A stretch of DNA of 64,000 bases from Mortierella sp. BCC40632 (GCA_011634665.1 WAEK01000004.1:462001-526000); one strand, 5' to 3'. Counted from the stretch's first letter, positions 32,633 to 47,300 are shown. Notes: generated by a model from the sequence alone, not told the origin. Translations and numbers: made by a program.

Positions 32633-35144
32633 TCAAGGAGCCCGTATAGTACTCGTATCCGTGCCACTACTGCCACTGCCTCTACCACCATTAGCATTGT
32701 TGGTTGGACTCATGACACTACTCGGTCGACTCCCTCCACCAGTTCCAACGCCAGGCGAGGCCGAGTTTACTCCAGAAGTAGTGGCGTCCGTGCTGGGACC
32801 TGTTGGTGTCGGCAGAGACACGGACGAAGTGCGGTTTCGCCAAAGTCGATTTGACATGTTGGATAAAAACGACGCTTGTGAGTCGACTCGAGGCCTACCA
32901 GAGGCCCCTCCTTCTTCTCCACGTCGGAGTGATCCAGGTCTAGGTGAAAATAGGGCGATCGCCAAATTTCTTCGCCCGCTGGTCCCATTTCCTTCGTTCC
33001 CACTCCCATGGGTTAGTGTCGGGGAAGCCATTGCCGATATGGACGTGGTCTCGACACTTCCCCGACGACTGTCTGTATAGGCCTTCATGGCTGCAGAAAG
33101 GGCATCCGATTCTGACCATCCTTGGGATACTGCTGCAGCTGCGGCCGAAATCACTGACGCAGGAGGAATGATCCCATGATAAGGTGACCCAGGACCCATA
33201 CCAAGCCCAGCTCCTCCTCCTGTCACCCCTTCTCCTCGAGTTTTCCGTGGTGGGTATCGTTGTCGTCGTCGCTGTTTCTCACCATGCCCTCCCCCAATCC
33301 CAAACTCAGGGTCATAGAGATCATCCGAATCAGAATCATCTTGGAGGTAGTTGATATTTGAAAGAGGGTGTTCCTCCTTGACAGCCACTGTTGTGGTCAT
33401 TTCATCGATGAGTTTTTCTTTCGAATCTTGGATTGAGTGTTTGTCTCGAGGCAACAACGCCAATCCTAGCTCGTCGTCCGTGCCTAGATCTGAAGGACTG
33501 GATGACGCCTGAGCAATCGTAGAAATCTGCAGTCGAGTCGGTGGAGACAAAGGTCCTACTGGGGGCTCTTCACCAGGCAAAAGTCCACACGGATGGATCG
33601 ACAAGCTCGAGGTATCAATCATAGTCAATTCATCTCGCATCATCGCCACTCCATGCTGACTCTCTCCTCTTTCTCCCTGTGGCCTTTGTTGGGCTGGAGG
33701 AAGGTGCCCTACTGCAACTGTCTTGAACTGCTCCAGTTCGGGCACAGACTCGGCCTCTCCTTCTTGGACCTCAATCACTGTCTCGGATGCGTTCATAAAT
33801 AGTGGCTGGTGCTTCTTTCGATGGATGCTATTAGTGTGGTCAGCGCCATTGCTGGCCATGGGTATATCTGCATGCCTTGTTCGCACCAGGCCCTCCTGTT
33901 CAACTTCATTCTCCGCCATCGTTATTGCCTTTGATCCATTCAATCCTTCAGTCCCCTCAGCGGTTTCGGTACCACCACTACCGCTACTGCCACCTCCAGT
34001 CCTATCCTCTACGCCACTTGACAAGAGAGGTCGTTGACGAGACTGTTCATTTGGACCAACACCAGCCCCAAAGGGGGGAATACTGATCCCACTTTCCGAC
34101 TTTCTAGAGTCTCGCCGATGGCCCCACCAACGGTTCAGACTCGAGTCGCTCAGACGAGATGACCAAGATTGTCTTTTCTGTTGATTCCCATTACTAACCG
34201 TCAACAAAGCGCCAGGCGTTCCTGCGGCAGTATTGGTTCCAACAAATGGTCCTCCCGTATCAGTACCCATTCCCATCATTGCGACGGACGAGCCACCATC
34301 TGAGACATGGATGCCCTTGTTCTGAGATGACGGCTGAGCATGAGAACGTCGGCGCAATCCATTCGATGCGTTGGTGTCACCGTTTAGGAAGTTAATATTA
34401 CCACTGCCAGCTCCAAAAGATGCATCAAACAATCCTGGGCTATTAGTGGGAAGTGTCATAGGGGGAACATCTGTTGAAGAAGAGCCAGTGGATAACGATC
34501 GAGCGGCAAGGGCTTGTCGGTCTTCTTCTGAAAAGAGACCCATCCAATTGTCAAGACATGCTTGGCTTGGGAACCGGATCCGGAGAGTGCCTCCATGGCT
34601 GGTGGTGATCCTGAGAGTAGGCTCGTATTGTTCGTTGGGCACCTGAGTCATAGACAACATGAGATGACTAGTCGATTTACCGTCTGCACCCTATGGTCGT
34701 CGTATTGGTTCCACCCAGTAGAAATATTATAATTTGAGTAGCCTTATTCATGTCTAGATAGGGGGGGGAGGGTTTCTCCCTTTGTGGGACTCTTACGAAT
34801 AAGTTACTTACATCTACGGCGAGAAACGCGTGTGCTTCTGGAATCAATAATATAGTCGACATGGACCAATGTGATAAAAGACTCGCAATCCTGTTCTTGT
34901 GTTGTCTGATTGGGAGCAGAAACTAAAAAGAGGAAGAGAGGAGAGGAAAGAGCAAAGTCCATATTGAATTGTGATCAGTATTATATACGATGGTCAACTG
35001 AGATTGGGGTCAATCATTGGTCCTATCCTTTTCAAACTTACAACGAAGCAATCAAGCTATTTACAAAAATCAAACACATCAAGGAAAGCAACAAAAGAGT
35101 TAGTATTCTTCCTAATACTCTAATATCCTTTCCTCTCCTTATTT

Positions 35145-35184
<40 letters not shown>

Positions 35185-38100
35185 TGTCGGTGTGCACCCG
35201 CGTGGGAACTCGCGTAAGAGTGGCTATGCACAAGCTCTCCTCTCGTTGGCCCACCACCGGTGGGTTCTTCTGTCACTGTCTCTGCCCGCTCAAGATCTCT
35301 GTGCTCTTGTTCCAATTGATGGCCCTGTCCCAGTGTACGATCTCGATCCCTGATCGTATTGGCTCCTAGAGTCTCTGTCGTAGAGTTCATGGCCAAGTCT
35401 GCAGCCATGATCCCGACTACAGAGGCCGCAGTCGCTGTTGCAGCAGTTATGCCAACAGGCACAGCCGCGGTTGGTCCTTGCTCCGAGGAACTAGCTCTGG
35501 GGATATCATTCAGATTTATGGCTTCGCCCTCCCCTGACATCATGCTCGACATCCATACACCGATCGGTGTCCCTTCCAAAGAGGCATCGCCCCTCCAGCA
35601 ATCTTCGCTTGCGTTGGCCATCAATGAGATTGGTGGTTGGGCATTATTTTCTTGGATTGGTTCTCTTCCTTCAAGACCTGAATTAGGGGAAAGAGTGGGT
35701 CCTGGGCCAGTAGCAGCCATGCCGCCATCTACAGAATCGAGTGGTCCAAGCCCTGGAGTGGTCTCACCGTTTCCTTCTGTACTATCAACTTTGGTCACCG
35801 TTTTTCCCGTGGAAGTCGAAGGAGATGGTCTTTGCTTTGGGAATCGGCATTGACCCGGGAGTCGACCAAGTAGGGCCGTTCCCGCGAATGCCCCTCGGAC
35901 CCCTCCGCCTCCAGGTCCACCTTGACCTCGTCCTCCAATACCTCCATGAGGGCCTCCCATCATGCCTCGAGCTGGATTTCGATTCCGTGAGGGACCGTAA
36001 TCATCCCCATCCCAGTCCTTTTCTTGGTCATTAAAGATGATCCAGAATTTCGGAAAGAAGAGGACGATAAGAGACAGATTCCCGAGAAAGTAAGTCCCGA
36101 CCAGTGTGATATAAAATGTCGCCAGATAGATGTCATCTGGGAATAGTCGTGAAACGATAATGATAACAGTAAAGAAAAACACGTTGCTGTCGCCATCCGA
36201 TCAAAAAAAAAAAAATCAAGTTAATAAGAGATAAAGTGTAGAGAGAATTCAGGACTTGGTATGAGGAAAGAGTGTACTCACTATAGAACCAACGAAATCT
36301 GCCTGGCTTCGTTCCAAAGAAATACCACATTCCTGGTCTTGATGGCCAAAAACACTCCAAAGAGGACGGTTAATCCAGGGACAATGGCTACCGAAAGCAC
36401 CCACCAGAGCTGTGATTGATCTCCTCGACAACGAATCCATTGAATCGATCGAATGTTGAGCACTGTCGCATGGGGAGGCTCGACGATCATCTCGATAATC
36501 AAAGGGATCAAACAAAGGACCACAGTGCCAAGAACAAACCGAACCAAAAGTCGTGTCTGAAAGGCCTGGTTCTGGACCGTGACCGAGTTGAAGATTCGAT
36601 AGATTCTATAATTCTTTACAGTTAGGGATCTGTAGGGAGGCAGAAGAAAAGAAAAGAAAAGAAAGAAAAAAAAAGCGGAGGCGTTAGCGGGAATAGACAA
36701 GAGAAAAGCAGGAATTGGGTAAAAATAAAAGAAACATAAAGAACAAAACTTACGCGACAACCAGAGTGACTCCGATTGGCAATAAAAAGATGCCAGCGAT
36801 GCAAACGCCATCACAAGGAATGCCGATATTTAGGAGACACCATACAAAGATCAACAAGAGTCCCAACAGTTCGAGAAGACAAAACGTCGGACTTGTGGCC
36901 TTGATCACAATATGATGACGATATACAACGACAAGGATCGCAGATACGATGGTGAAAAAAATACTGATCGTGCTCAAGATCCCTAGGATAACTCCCGTTC
37001 CACTAGTCCATGTTGGGTTTTGAACTGTTGTTGTCGTTGTTATATTGCAAAAGTAAGAGGAGCGTTCGAGGAAGAGAGAAGAAGAGACGCGTCATCAATA
37101 TTGTCCATTCTCTTCTGGGAGGACCCAAGAGATACGAAAGTATTAGAGTATTAATATTCTATCCAAAGGCGAGCGGGTGAAATTCACTTACTAGCCCAAG
37201 GAGGCGCATCATTAGGAGGTACGGTTTGTCCACCATTGAAGTAAGGCTCGGCGACTGTGGTGATATTGCTGCCATTGATTAGTAAAAACAGGGAAGATAC
37301 GCCCTGCTTCATACTCATAGCAATATACCGTCTAGTCCAAAGAAAGAGCGGAGTAAGAGGAGGACATGTAAGGCGCCATTCTTTTGTTTTTTCAATATAA
37401 AAGTGCAATCTTGCGGTAGGTGCGATAGAGAAAAAATTGAGGAAAAAAAAAAAAAAAGCTTGATTTACCCTTCTGTTGGGCTTCCATAACCGTCCAATGT
37501 GATAGGTCCCGATGGTCCATAAAAGGGAGTCACGTTAAAGTTTTCCTTGACAGATACGAATTTCGTATACTTGCCATCGACCAAACCCCCCAAAAAGGAC
37601 GCTGTTGCATTGGCATCGCTCTGGTTGGTTCTCTCAAAATAAAGATCCCGATACGATTGAGCCAACATCATGACGCACGAGTATGCATATGGCTCGTTAT
37701 TATCAAGGACTGGATCTCCTGTTCCTGGATACCTATTCAATAGAGAATGTGAGACGAGTTGGTCCAGGATTGCTTGCCAGCAAAAAAAAAAAAAAAGCTC
37801 CCGTTTCAACGATGCTGTGCCATGTTCTCAAGATAAATATTATGTAAATCAGCAGCTGAAAAGTAGAAGGGGGGGAGAACCTACAGATTGGTGTCCGCGC
37901 TCATCCATTGTCCCAAAAAGGTATCATAGTGGGGGTATCCTGTCAGATTCCAGCGATTATCGACCATAATCATACCGTCATAATCGTTCGGGCTGGATTG
38001 ATTTCTTAATACTTTTGAAATGTCGTTCATCGTCACCCATCCGTACATGCTTCCGAAATATCCTGCATTACTATTTGTTGTTGTTGTTGTTGTTGTTGTT

Positions 38101-40208
38101 GTTGAAAAAAAGAGTATGATACAACGAGCTTTAGTCCCTTTTTTTATCTCCAGTCGTAACCCAGTCCGGTAATCTCCCTTAGAAATGAAAGAACAAGGAC
38201 AGAAACAACTCGAAGGTGATCTTACTTCATGTAACGGAGAACATCCAATTGGTTTGCTCCTGATGCAAACAGCAGCTGGATCCGCGACTGTGTGTTGTCC
38301 AGAGTATCGACCACGTATTGATAGTCATCTTTTGTAGATAAGAGTATATTCGAAAGAACGTAAATCCCTAATTGGTTCACTCTCTTGGCTAGATATTCTC
38401 GGCCTTTTTGTTTTGTTTTGTTTTGTTTTAATCGAGTGAAAAAGGTCGTTTAGTCTCCTAGATCTCCTCTACTTGGGAAAACGCAGAGAAAGAAAGCATT
38501 AAAGGGTTCAGGAGTGCCAAAAAAACTCGCTTTTTTTTTCTTTACCTTCCCATCCTAGGGTATCAATGTCATATATTAGAGTAACTCTCCTCCATCCAAG
38601 GCTCCAGGCCACTTCTAGCACAGCGTCAATGAGCAAAATGGTCGATGGGATAGTGCGATAAAAATCCGGATAGGAATGCAAGTCGGACAAAGAGGTGCTC
38701 ACAGACGTATGCGAGCATTGTGGAACCTGAACACTCGAGGTCATCAGTGCCGAGTAGCGTGTCAGATCCGATTGAATATCGCCAATCACGCCTCCAACCT
38801 ATTGACCAGAGAAAGCGGGAGCGAAAGAATGAGCAGTCAATAAAAGAGAGAGAGAGAGAGAGAGAGAGAAGGGAGGGGAAAGAGGGAGGGAGGGAAGAGA
38901 GAACTAGTACAAACCTGGAGATTGAGGAGCTTCCCGGCTCCGTTGATGGCAGCCGATCCGCCTGTGGGGGTATGTAAGTAAGGATCTTGGCTATCCCTGA
39001 CAATGATCGACATTTGGACGCCTATGATCGCATTACCGTCGGTGACTTCCGTTATTAGCCTTTTGACAAGGAGGAAAGGGAAAGGAGAAAAACAAGCAGC
39101 AGCAGCAGCAATATAAACTGGTGTTGTGGTCAAGTTTACCTGGAATAACATTCATCCTGTTTACATCCTCTACTGCGATCCTGATGGCCTATGGGTATCC
39201 ACGGAGACGGAGGAGAGACGGTATGCTCTGATGGTTAACACCTGCATCAGGAGTCGTCCTCTACCTCCTCTTAACTCCTGAACAAATTTCAGCAAGAGAG
39301 AGAAGGAGAGAAGGCGTTACCGACAGTGTCTTGCGCACAATTGTGCCGATCTTGGAGTCTAATGGCGCATTGAGAGGCACAAGGATCCCTAGTCGGAGGG
39401 TGGTCATATTGGGCTCCCAGAGAGTCTCATATTCATAATCGGTCAGGAGCGACGGCTTTTCAGGCGGTCGTGAGATCGAGGTATCGAGAGAGGAAGGGGG
39501 TAAGGCCGTCCCAGTTGGCGGTGAAGATATGCCGGAGATAGTTTTCGTGACACTAGTGCTTACTGTCGGAGCAGGGGCCTGTTTCTTTTTATGTGATCGT
39601 GGAACGGTCGGCTGGGGTGGGGCTGAAGCAGCGGCTTCATTATCCCCTTCATTGGAGACATCAATTGAACGACGCCCCAGTCCAGAACGCCCCTCCTCTG
39701 CTCGAGCTTGGTCTGCCCAAACAGCAGAAGACAGCCCAAGAGGAGAATGTGATATATTTTCCGAGGTAATACCACCTTTCGTCTCGGGTCCCAAAGCGGT
39801 TTCTGGTTCTGACCCCGCTTCAGGCTGAGTGGGAACAAATACCTGCGGAGAGAGTTGCGGTATTGATGGTGACAATCTCTGTAGCGGATTTGAAAGTCGG
39901 CTCAAGGTAGGGGCGATCGCCGAGGCCGAGGCAAGAGTGGTGGAGGTGGAGGTGGAGGTAGTGGCGACGATGATGAGTAGAAAGAGACACTTTAGGATCG
40001 AGCTATAGGGAGAAGATGAGTGACCACAACGATGCTCGGTTTGGCGTCGTCTCTGGTGACCGGGGATCCCTTCCCGGGCACCAGACATTGGCAAGAGTAG
40101 CAGGAGCTGGCGGTGCAGCGGCACCTGCATGGAGTGGCGCCGGGGAGGACAAGAGGAGTGTGGAGCTGCGCGGCAATGCACAGTGTCGCAGCAAGCTGGC
40201 CTGTGCAC
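32633..40208 (-). CDS. Class C (GABA-B/mGluR-like) G protein-coupled receptor with C-terminal PH-like domain (~1959 aa, 13 exons)
   Basis: Exons in coding order: 39321-40208, 39140-39188, 38915-39045, 38546-38798, 38226-38403, 37885-38070, 37469-37732, 37192-37331, 36754-37024, 36282-36629, 35184-36186, 34812-34922, 32633-34690. All phases join to 5880 nt. A periplasmic-binding-like flytrap domain spans ~285-640 (AIRIAVEDVNRMNVIPG; VGGVIGDIQSDLT; QVPQCSHTSVS; FYRTIPSTI; GWRRVTLIYD). Seven membrane helices lie at ~700-970, with class C marks IKATSPTFCLLELLG and LFFPKFWIIF. A PH-like fold spans ~1237-1340 (SMSTILLIPEAHAFLAVD; TLRIRFPSQACLDNWMGLF), then a Ser/Gly-rich tail. The N-terminus is uncertain: the hydrophobic export signal is ~70 residues in, and an acceptor-like CCCTATAG precedes it, so the true first exon may differ. 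The ligand is unknown. Confidence 0.88.
35148..35180. repeat. Poly(T) tract at GPCR intron 11 donor
   Basis: About 33 T directly next to the donor of the exon ending at 35184; in the transcript this reads GTAAAA followed by a long A run. Confidence 0.85.
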
Positions 40209-40485
40209 TTATGCCAAAGAAGGTGAGCGCGACTCGGTGGGTTGTACAAGATGTATGAGAGCGAGAAAGAGAAAGAAAGAGAGAGAAAGAAGGAGAAAGA
40301 AAGAGAGAGAAAGAGAAAGGGAAAGAGGAAAAAGAGAATGGAAGGCTGATTCGAATGTGGACAGATGAAATGGGGAATGGCGTCGAATCAGACTGTTTAG
40401 GCGTTTGCAGGAAAAGAAAGAAAAAGAGAGAGACAGCGAGAGAGAGAGTGTGTGAGAGAGAGAGTGTGTGAGTGAGAGAGAAAGA

Positions 40486-40563
<78 letters not shown>

Positions 40564-41065
40564 ACAAAAAAAAAAGGATCACCTGCAGAACTCTGATTCG
40601 CATCATTATAGCGACCGCCCGTTCTCCCCGACGAACTCTCAAGCCCCTTCTATCCTTCTTCTTTCTTTCTCTCTCTCTCTCTCTCTCTCTCTCCCCTCTC
40701 TTTCTCAACTGCCCAGATCACCTGCTTACGGCAGCCCTTTACCCGTGCGCGTCTGCATTTCCTTTCAACATTTCTCCAGCTCAGAAACCTCGCCAGCCAA
40801 CGGCTCCCCACTGCTCCACAGAATTTTGAATAGCCTTCCCTCTCTTTCTCTCGCTCTCGCCCTCCCCCCCCCCCCCGAGACATTCACCCACCCCTCCTCT
40901 CCTTTCCGTACGACCCCTCCCACGGATCCCTTAGGTTCTTAGCCATGATTATTTGTTTATTTACTATTTTCTCTCTCTCTCACTTTTATCCATTGAGGAT
41001 ACGAAGGTCGATAGCTCTCTCCTTGAGTGTCTCGCGTTTTCTCTCTTTACATTGGGGGTACTTTC
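40209..41065. other. Intergenic region between GBF1-like and GPCR genes
   Basis: Promoter and 5' leader of the GPCR plus the 3' end of the GBF1-like gene, both on the minus strand. It is dominated by purine microsatellites: GA/GAAA repeats at 40260-40345, (GA)n at 40494-40556, a CT run at ~40668-40693, and C14 at 40864-40877. No gene. Confidence 0.6.
40494..40556. repeat. (GA)n microsatellite
   Basis: About 30 GA units with one interruption, in the 5' region of the GPCR gene. Confidence 0.95.
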
Positions 41066-43900
41066 TTAGAGCAACATTGTCGACGACTCGTCCTGCTGGG
41101 GCGTCTCTCTCCCGGGAATCGCCGCCTCGTTTGCTACTGGACTTTGATCTAGGAGAGTAGGTTCCTGTTGCATCGAGTCTCCTACAACACCACCCGCTTC
41201 CACATCCTGCCCTGTGACTTGTGGTGCCTCTGGACCCGCTCCACTTCCAGCAGAGAACAGATCCATCACCATGGACGCATATCCTCCACTACCATTACCA
41301 CCGTTGTTGCTGTTGGCTTCAGATCCATGCTGCTGTTCTGGCTCTGGAGGGAAAATCTCTTCTTTGAGGTCAGGAAGGAACTTGTTAATCCGGGTCCATG
41401 TCGCGTTCCAAAGAGAGTCTGGATGAGACGCCATCTTCTCCGAGAACATCTCTGAGGTGGACATCACTAATAGGCAGTTTTTCAATGACTCGGGCACCGC
41501 CTCGTACTAATACCAAGGAAAAAAGTGAGGAGAAAAGAGGGAGAGAGCGTTAATAGGCAGAGCTTCTTTCTTTCCAAATACTGGATCAATAACCATTGGG
41601 TCATGTTGATATATCCTTGTGACAGTAAAGCTTAGCCGCTATCGATCAACGATACGTTTTTCTTAACCTACCAATTGCTCGCTCTGGGCTGCATGCATAA
41701 ACGCCTCCATGTAATCCAATACGCTCACCCAAAGTGGTTCCAGGCCTTCCCATCCCAACAGCCGGAAGTAGTAGTGCAAAAAGGTCTTACAAACCGTCGC
41801 ACACGCCTTGCCTCGTGTCTCTTCAAATCCAGCTAAATCTTGATTCGTCACCTCGGGCCTCAATAAATCTTCGAGGAGCTTAAAGAGCACCTTGTCAAAA
41901 ATGACAACCCACTCGGTCACCCTGTCCGTCACAATCGCAGGTAGCAACAACGCCCGCTCGAGATAAATCATAGCATGAGTCCGGACCTCACGACAAGGGT
42001 TCGAGCACTGTTGTGTCAATCCAATCAGAATCGGGAACCAATAGGCAGACCAGGACAGCTCAGGACTCATCTTGGATTCTGAAATCAACCTTGGCACCTG
42101 GTTATGAAGTGCGAACAACATTTCCATGGCCTTCTTGGCCCGCACTACAGCACTGGCCTGAGCCTTGGACATGACAGTCTTGGCTCCTCGTTGACCCATT
42201 TCTTGCTTCAAGACCGCTGCCTCTGCACCAGCTGCACCCGCTGCTGCAAACCGAATCAACAGATCGACACAGTCGGCATAGTTCTCAACATTCACGTTCA
42301 TGCCCGAGTTCTCAGAGACAAACATTCGAATGGCTTCATACGAATACTCAGCCGCTTCGGGGTGATTTGAGGTCGATGAAAGGAGTGCAAAGAGGACTTC
42401 CCAGTTCAGGTTGGGACGGACACATGAGCTATCAGCCTTCAACAAGTTCAACACACCGGCCATCATCTGCTCTGCTACCTCGGGAACGACCTCGATGGGC
42501 AAGCCCAAGAGAAGGTCCAATGCATCCAGAACCTCCTGTGACATGTTCTCCATGTGAGCCAGACGGATACAGAGCCTCAGTAATCCAACAACAGCGCGCT
42601 CCACCAACAGCACACTTTGAGATCCCGCTTCCCGGATGATGTCACTCAGGTGCTCAAATACAATCGGCCACAAAATGTGGACACGGTGCCGGTTCTGGAT
42701 AGTCAAGCTGATCATGAGCTCGAGGAAAAAGACGCTCGAGGGGTTATACAACTTTGGTGGTGTAGGCGGCTTAGTAGTCCTGGTGACGGAATGTCCATCT
42801 GCGACAAATTTGATTGCCTCCATCAGACATGTCAACGGCAAATCGTCCAGCAATCGAATGTCACTAAAGAGCTCCTCCAATCTGCATGCTGCAACACAAT
42901 CTGCTGTACACCGCGTCGACTCGATCTCCTCAGCTGTCGGTTCTTCCCGGACCGTCTCGTACGAATAAGAAGATGATAGTAGGTAAGAGGAAAGCGTTGA
43001 CAACAACGAGCTATCCTGGCGGCCCTTGTCCTTGGGTTCGGGTGACTGAGAAGAAACCTCCTTGAGCATGATCATGGTCGTTCCTGCCAAAAAGTCCTCA
43101 ATCTCCAACATGGAGCCTGGCAATAAAGAGTTGACAAAGAGATTCTTGATAATTTCCAGGATCGGTTTCCAGCCAGTTTGGATCATGTTGCCATGCTCGT
43201 TCGCAACGCCAAAAGCAACCACAGCGGCAAGTTGTCCCTTGTAGCTCTTTCCAAACTGGACTGCCAGATCACTCACGGTGATCGTCACACCTTCGACAAC
43301 CACATCTCTGTTGTCTGCTGGTTTGATGGGCGTGTCTAGCAATCCTGTCATCCTACAGAGCGACGTCGTGATCCGATCAAAGATCTCTGGAAGTTGGAAA
43401 TGAGCTGCCAAGATGGCACACTGATAATATCCTGTCAACGCCTTTTGCAGAGTTATATCGTCTTGAGCAACGTTAAAGGCTATTTAGGTTTAGTGGTGGG
43501 TTCAGAAAATAAAAAGTTAAAAAAGAGTCAATCGTTCTGAATGCGAAAAGGTTTTAAAGATCGTGGCTCCTGATCAGTCTCCCCTCGCTGAACCTGATCC
43601 AAGTAACTCTCTTACCATATGAGATGGCAGACATGATTGGCTTCCATGAGGCAACAAACAACTCCCGATCATACATCGATGTGTTTGAAACGACCAAAGA
43701 TCCTGCTGTATCAGCCCTATGAAGCAGTTCCTTCCATGCATAATTGAAACCCAATTGCCCCTCGTGTTCTTGGGGCAGAACAATCTCACGCTTGCGAATA
43801 GCCTCAAAAATCTCGAACTAAGGGATTCCAAACAATCATTCCAAATTCCAGAGAGAGAGAGAGAGAGAAAAAGAGATGCCATTAGTAAAGGGCAAATCCC

Positions 43901-43932
<32 letters not shown>

Positions 43933-44337
43933 GCGTAGCTGACTCTGGCTTCAATAATATTGCAAAGGAAACGTGGTTCGCTTACCAAGTACTCTGAAGG
44001 AAAGTCTTCACCCTTATTGACGCCTCGAAGGTTCTTCTTGAACTGTTCGATTGACATACGACCCTTGACACCTCGGTTATGTTGATCCGTATTCAACATG
44101 ACAACCGCATAGCCAAGAATAAATGCCGCGTCCTGAGAGGCAATTTCCTTTGGCTTTGTCGCAAAGTACGTCTCAGCAAAGAGCTCCATAATACGTTCGA
44201 TTTGCTGAGACTCTCCGGGAAGACGGAATGTCTCAAGAAGTTCTCGAAGGGACTCGTCCAAACGTTTCTAGAGGGAGAGTTCGGTGAACAGGGGTAAATA
44301 CACGGAAGTTGCTATTACAATAATGCGAGCCAATAGG

Positions 44338-44383
<46 letters not shown>

Positions 44384-47300
44384 GCCTACCCCATGAAAGT
44401 CAAAGAGCTGAATAAAGGCCTTCAACACCTCAGAGTTGGCAGGCTTCGCAAGGAATTCTCCAAGCAACTTTTTGCTTAAACGAGTATTCGTCTTCAAGAA
44501 CGAGGCCACACCCTTGGGATCGTTCAAGCTAGAAATCATTTTGTGGGCTAAGTAAAACGAATCCAAAGTAAAAATTAATATAGAGTGGTCTCTTGCTTCA
44601 TGTGTCAAATATTACTAATACAATGGCTCAAGTGTACTTACACTCCAAGAAAAGAAGACCGGCCTTGGGATTCTCGTCAAACTTGGCAGCGCCCTTGACT
44701 AAAAGCTCTTTGTGGTACCTTCGCCTTGCGAGCTCTTCAAATGGTTCCAAGTCTCTATCAAGAATATCAGCCTCCTCCTATATCACAAATATATATAACA
44801 TCCATCGCATTAAATTATGGCCACTCGATTTTCCGTGGATATCCATGGCAGCACAGATCCAAAAGAAAAAAAAATCTATTACCTTGGGAATGGAGAGTCG
44901 GTCCACCATATGTCCAATAAAGAGAAGCAGGGCATCCATGCAAAGCATATGAGAGTTGCTAGCCGAATATGTGGTCGAATCTGGGAAAGCATTCTATAGT
45001 CATTGAAACAACAGGAGATGTTAGTTGATAATGCCAAACACCTTGGTTTGCTAAAATGTAAAAAAAAAAAAAAAAAAAAATGCCTCATCTGATTGGTGCC
45101 ACGTGTCAACTTGCCCTAGTCAAAAACTTGATCATCTCCTGGAACATGTCGCTGCAATCCACGCCGCAGTCGTAGTTCACCCAGAGATCAACCATAAACG
45201 TGGGTGACCTTGCAAACTGTCCAAGGCATTCAAGGAGCAACTCTCGTACTTCGCCCTGAGCCGTCAAGGAGTCAACCTTTTCGCCCCTCACACTACCGCC
45301 GGGGTGGCTGGCGCCTCCCATACTCGAACCACTCCGAACAGATGGACTAGGAGATCCTGCCCCTGATCCTGCCCTAGCTCCTTGCATCGCCATGTTGATA
45401 GATGGGTTCGTGCCTGCAGTTGAAACGATCGAAACACTGTCAGGTTCTGGTGTCGAACCAGTGGGTCGAACCGGTTCGCCAAAATCTGGGTTATGAGGCA
45501 GTGGGTTGAGCGCGAAGGCTGGGGGCGTTAGACGATCCAAGAGATAAGAGAGGAAGAGTTCCTGCTGCAGCTTTAAGTGCGACTTCATTGTGTCAAAGAC
45601 AGTCGAGATGACTCGAAGTGTAAGAGTAAGAATAGGGATATTGTCGGATCTTGCCAGCTATAGCAGTAATAACAACCGGAAAGGGAAAAGTTTAGTTGTA
45701 ATCTCGAGACACGTTACAGGGCCCTCTAGCATTCTTTGATTTGAAAAGAGAATATGCTCGCTTTACCTGGAAAAGGAATTTGCACATGTCATCTGAAACC
45801 AACGACATCAGCGCGTTGATCCTTGAAATGCTTCGTCCGCCGGTTTCTAATGCTACATCCAGAATGCTCAGCGCCATCAAACGCATGCGATCCGTGTGTT
45901 GCTGGTCGTGTGGGTTCAAAAGGGAAATAAGGACGCGTAAGAGTTCGCGAATAGAAGGGAGTCCATAAGACTTGAGTGCTGTTGATCATCCAGAGCAAAG
46001 AGAGAACAAGTTAAAAGGTTAGAGGGGTGACTCGTCTTTCATGTCCTACTTTGACTTTTAGCGAAGTATCTCCAAGATGTGTTACATACGTGTGGTGTCC
46101 AACAGGGCGTTTTCGTTTTCGGGAGTTACTTCTAGAGCCTTTGAATCTGCAGCACTGTGATTTTCTGAGTACAGAGACGGGTCGGAATCCGCAATGCTGT
46201 CACGCTGTTGCCTCTCCTTTTCTGCCTCTTCTCCCTGAGGGTTCCCGCTACCTTCGGTAGTGGTAAAGGTCTCGGCACCGGGGTTGATGGTGACACTGAC
46301 TTGATCTCCTTCACCGGCAGTATTCTCCGTCTGTACATGAATCGTTTCGGCGCCTTCAATGTCTTCCGACTCGTCGAACATCGTCTCTGGCGGAATAGGG
46401 ATAGTGCGGAGCCTTTGTTGAAACGAAACGATAAAAGAGTCAGAATTCATTGAAACTGAATATCCTCCTTGACTGCTCATCTGCCCGTTCAACCTACTTT
46501 TCAAATATGGTCCGCGTGATCACAGTCATCGTGTTCTCTGCAGACTTTCGCAACATCTCTAAAGATCCAAAGGTGAGAGCGAGGGCTAGTCAGGACTAAC
46601 CAATGGCTGTCAAATAACCAACAAATTTCCTTGGATCCCCCAATCGAATCAAACATACCGCTTAACTGCAGCTGACAGCACATAGAGAGACCAGTTTCAA
46701 TCATAGAGCAGACGGATTCGTCTGTAAGATAGTCTCCTGGCCCACTTGTCATTGCCACGCGCAGGACCTGCAAGATTTTAAGAAGTACGATTTCGTCCGA
46801 CACAGAGTCGCTCGCCTCAAACTTGCAATGTGTTGCCGCTACCGCCAGTCGTTGCATTGCCTGTGCAACATTTACTGAGTCCCTGTCTGGTGAAAGATGC
46901 AAACAATCAAGGTTTTAGGAGGTGTGGTTTTCTTTTTTGGCGATGAATCAAAACACAAAATATGTCTTCTTGATTAGGCAAAAGGGCATACCAATGATCC
47001 TGTACATGAGGAATTTTTCAATCGAGCTTAAAGCTGCTCCTGTAATGGGCCCATTCGTGTCGCCAGACCGGATGACTTCAAGGAACGGATCTAGTAAAGC
47101 CACTGTATCCATGTCCTTGACGTCTAACGATCCATTATTCGTGATTCAATCCAAAGCTGAGTCAGTGGCAAACGCATGATCTGTGCCTTTTCTTTGGCTT
47201 AGATTAAGCAACTAACTTTATAAACACCGTTGCTGTTGTTGATGGAATGCATCTTTACCATGCGTCGTCGCCAGTCGTGATCGTAGCTCATTAAATCCGA

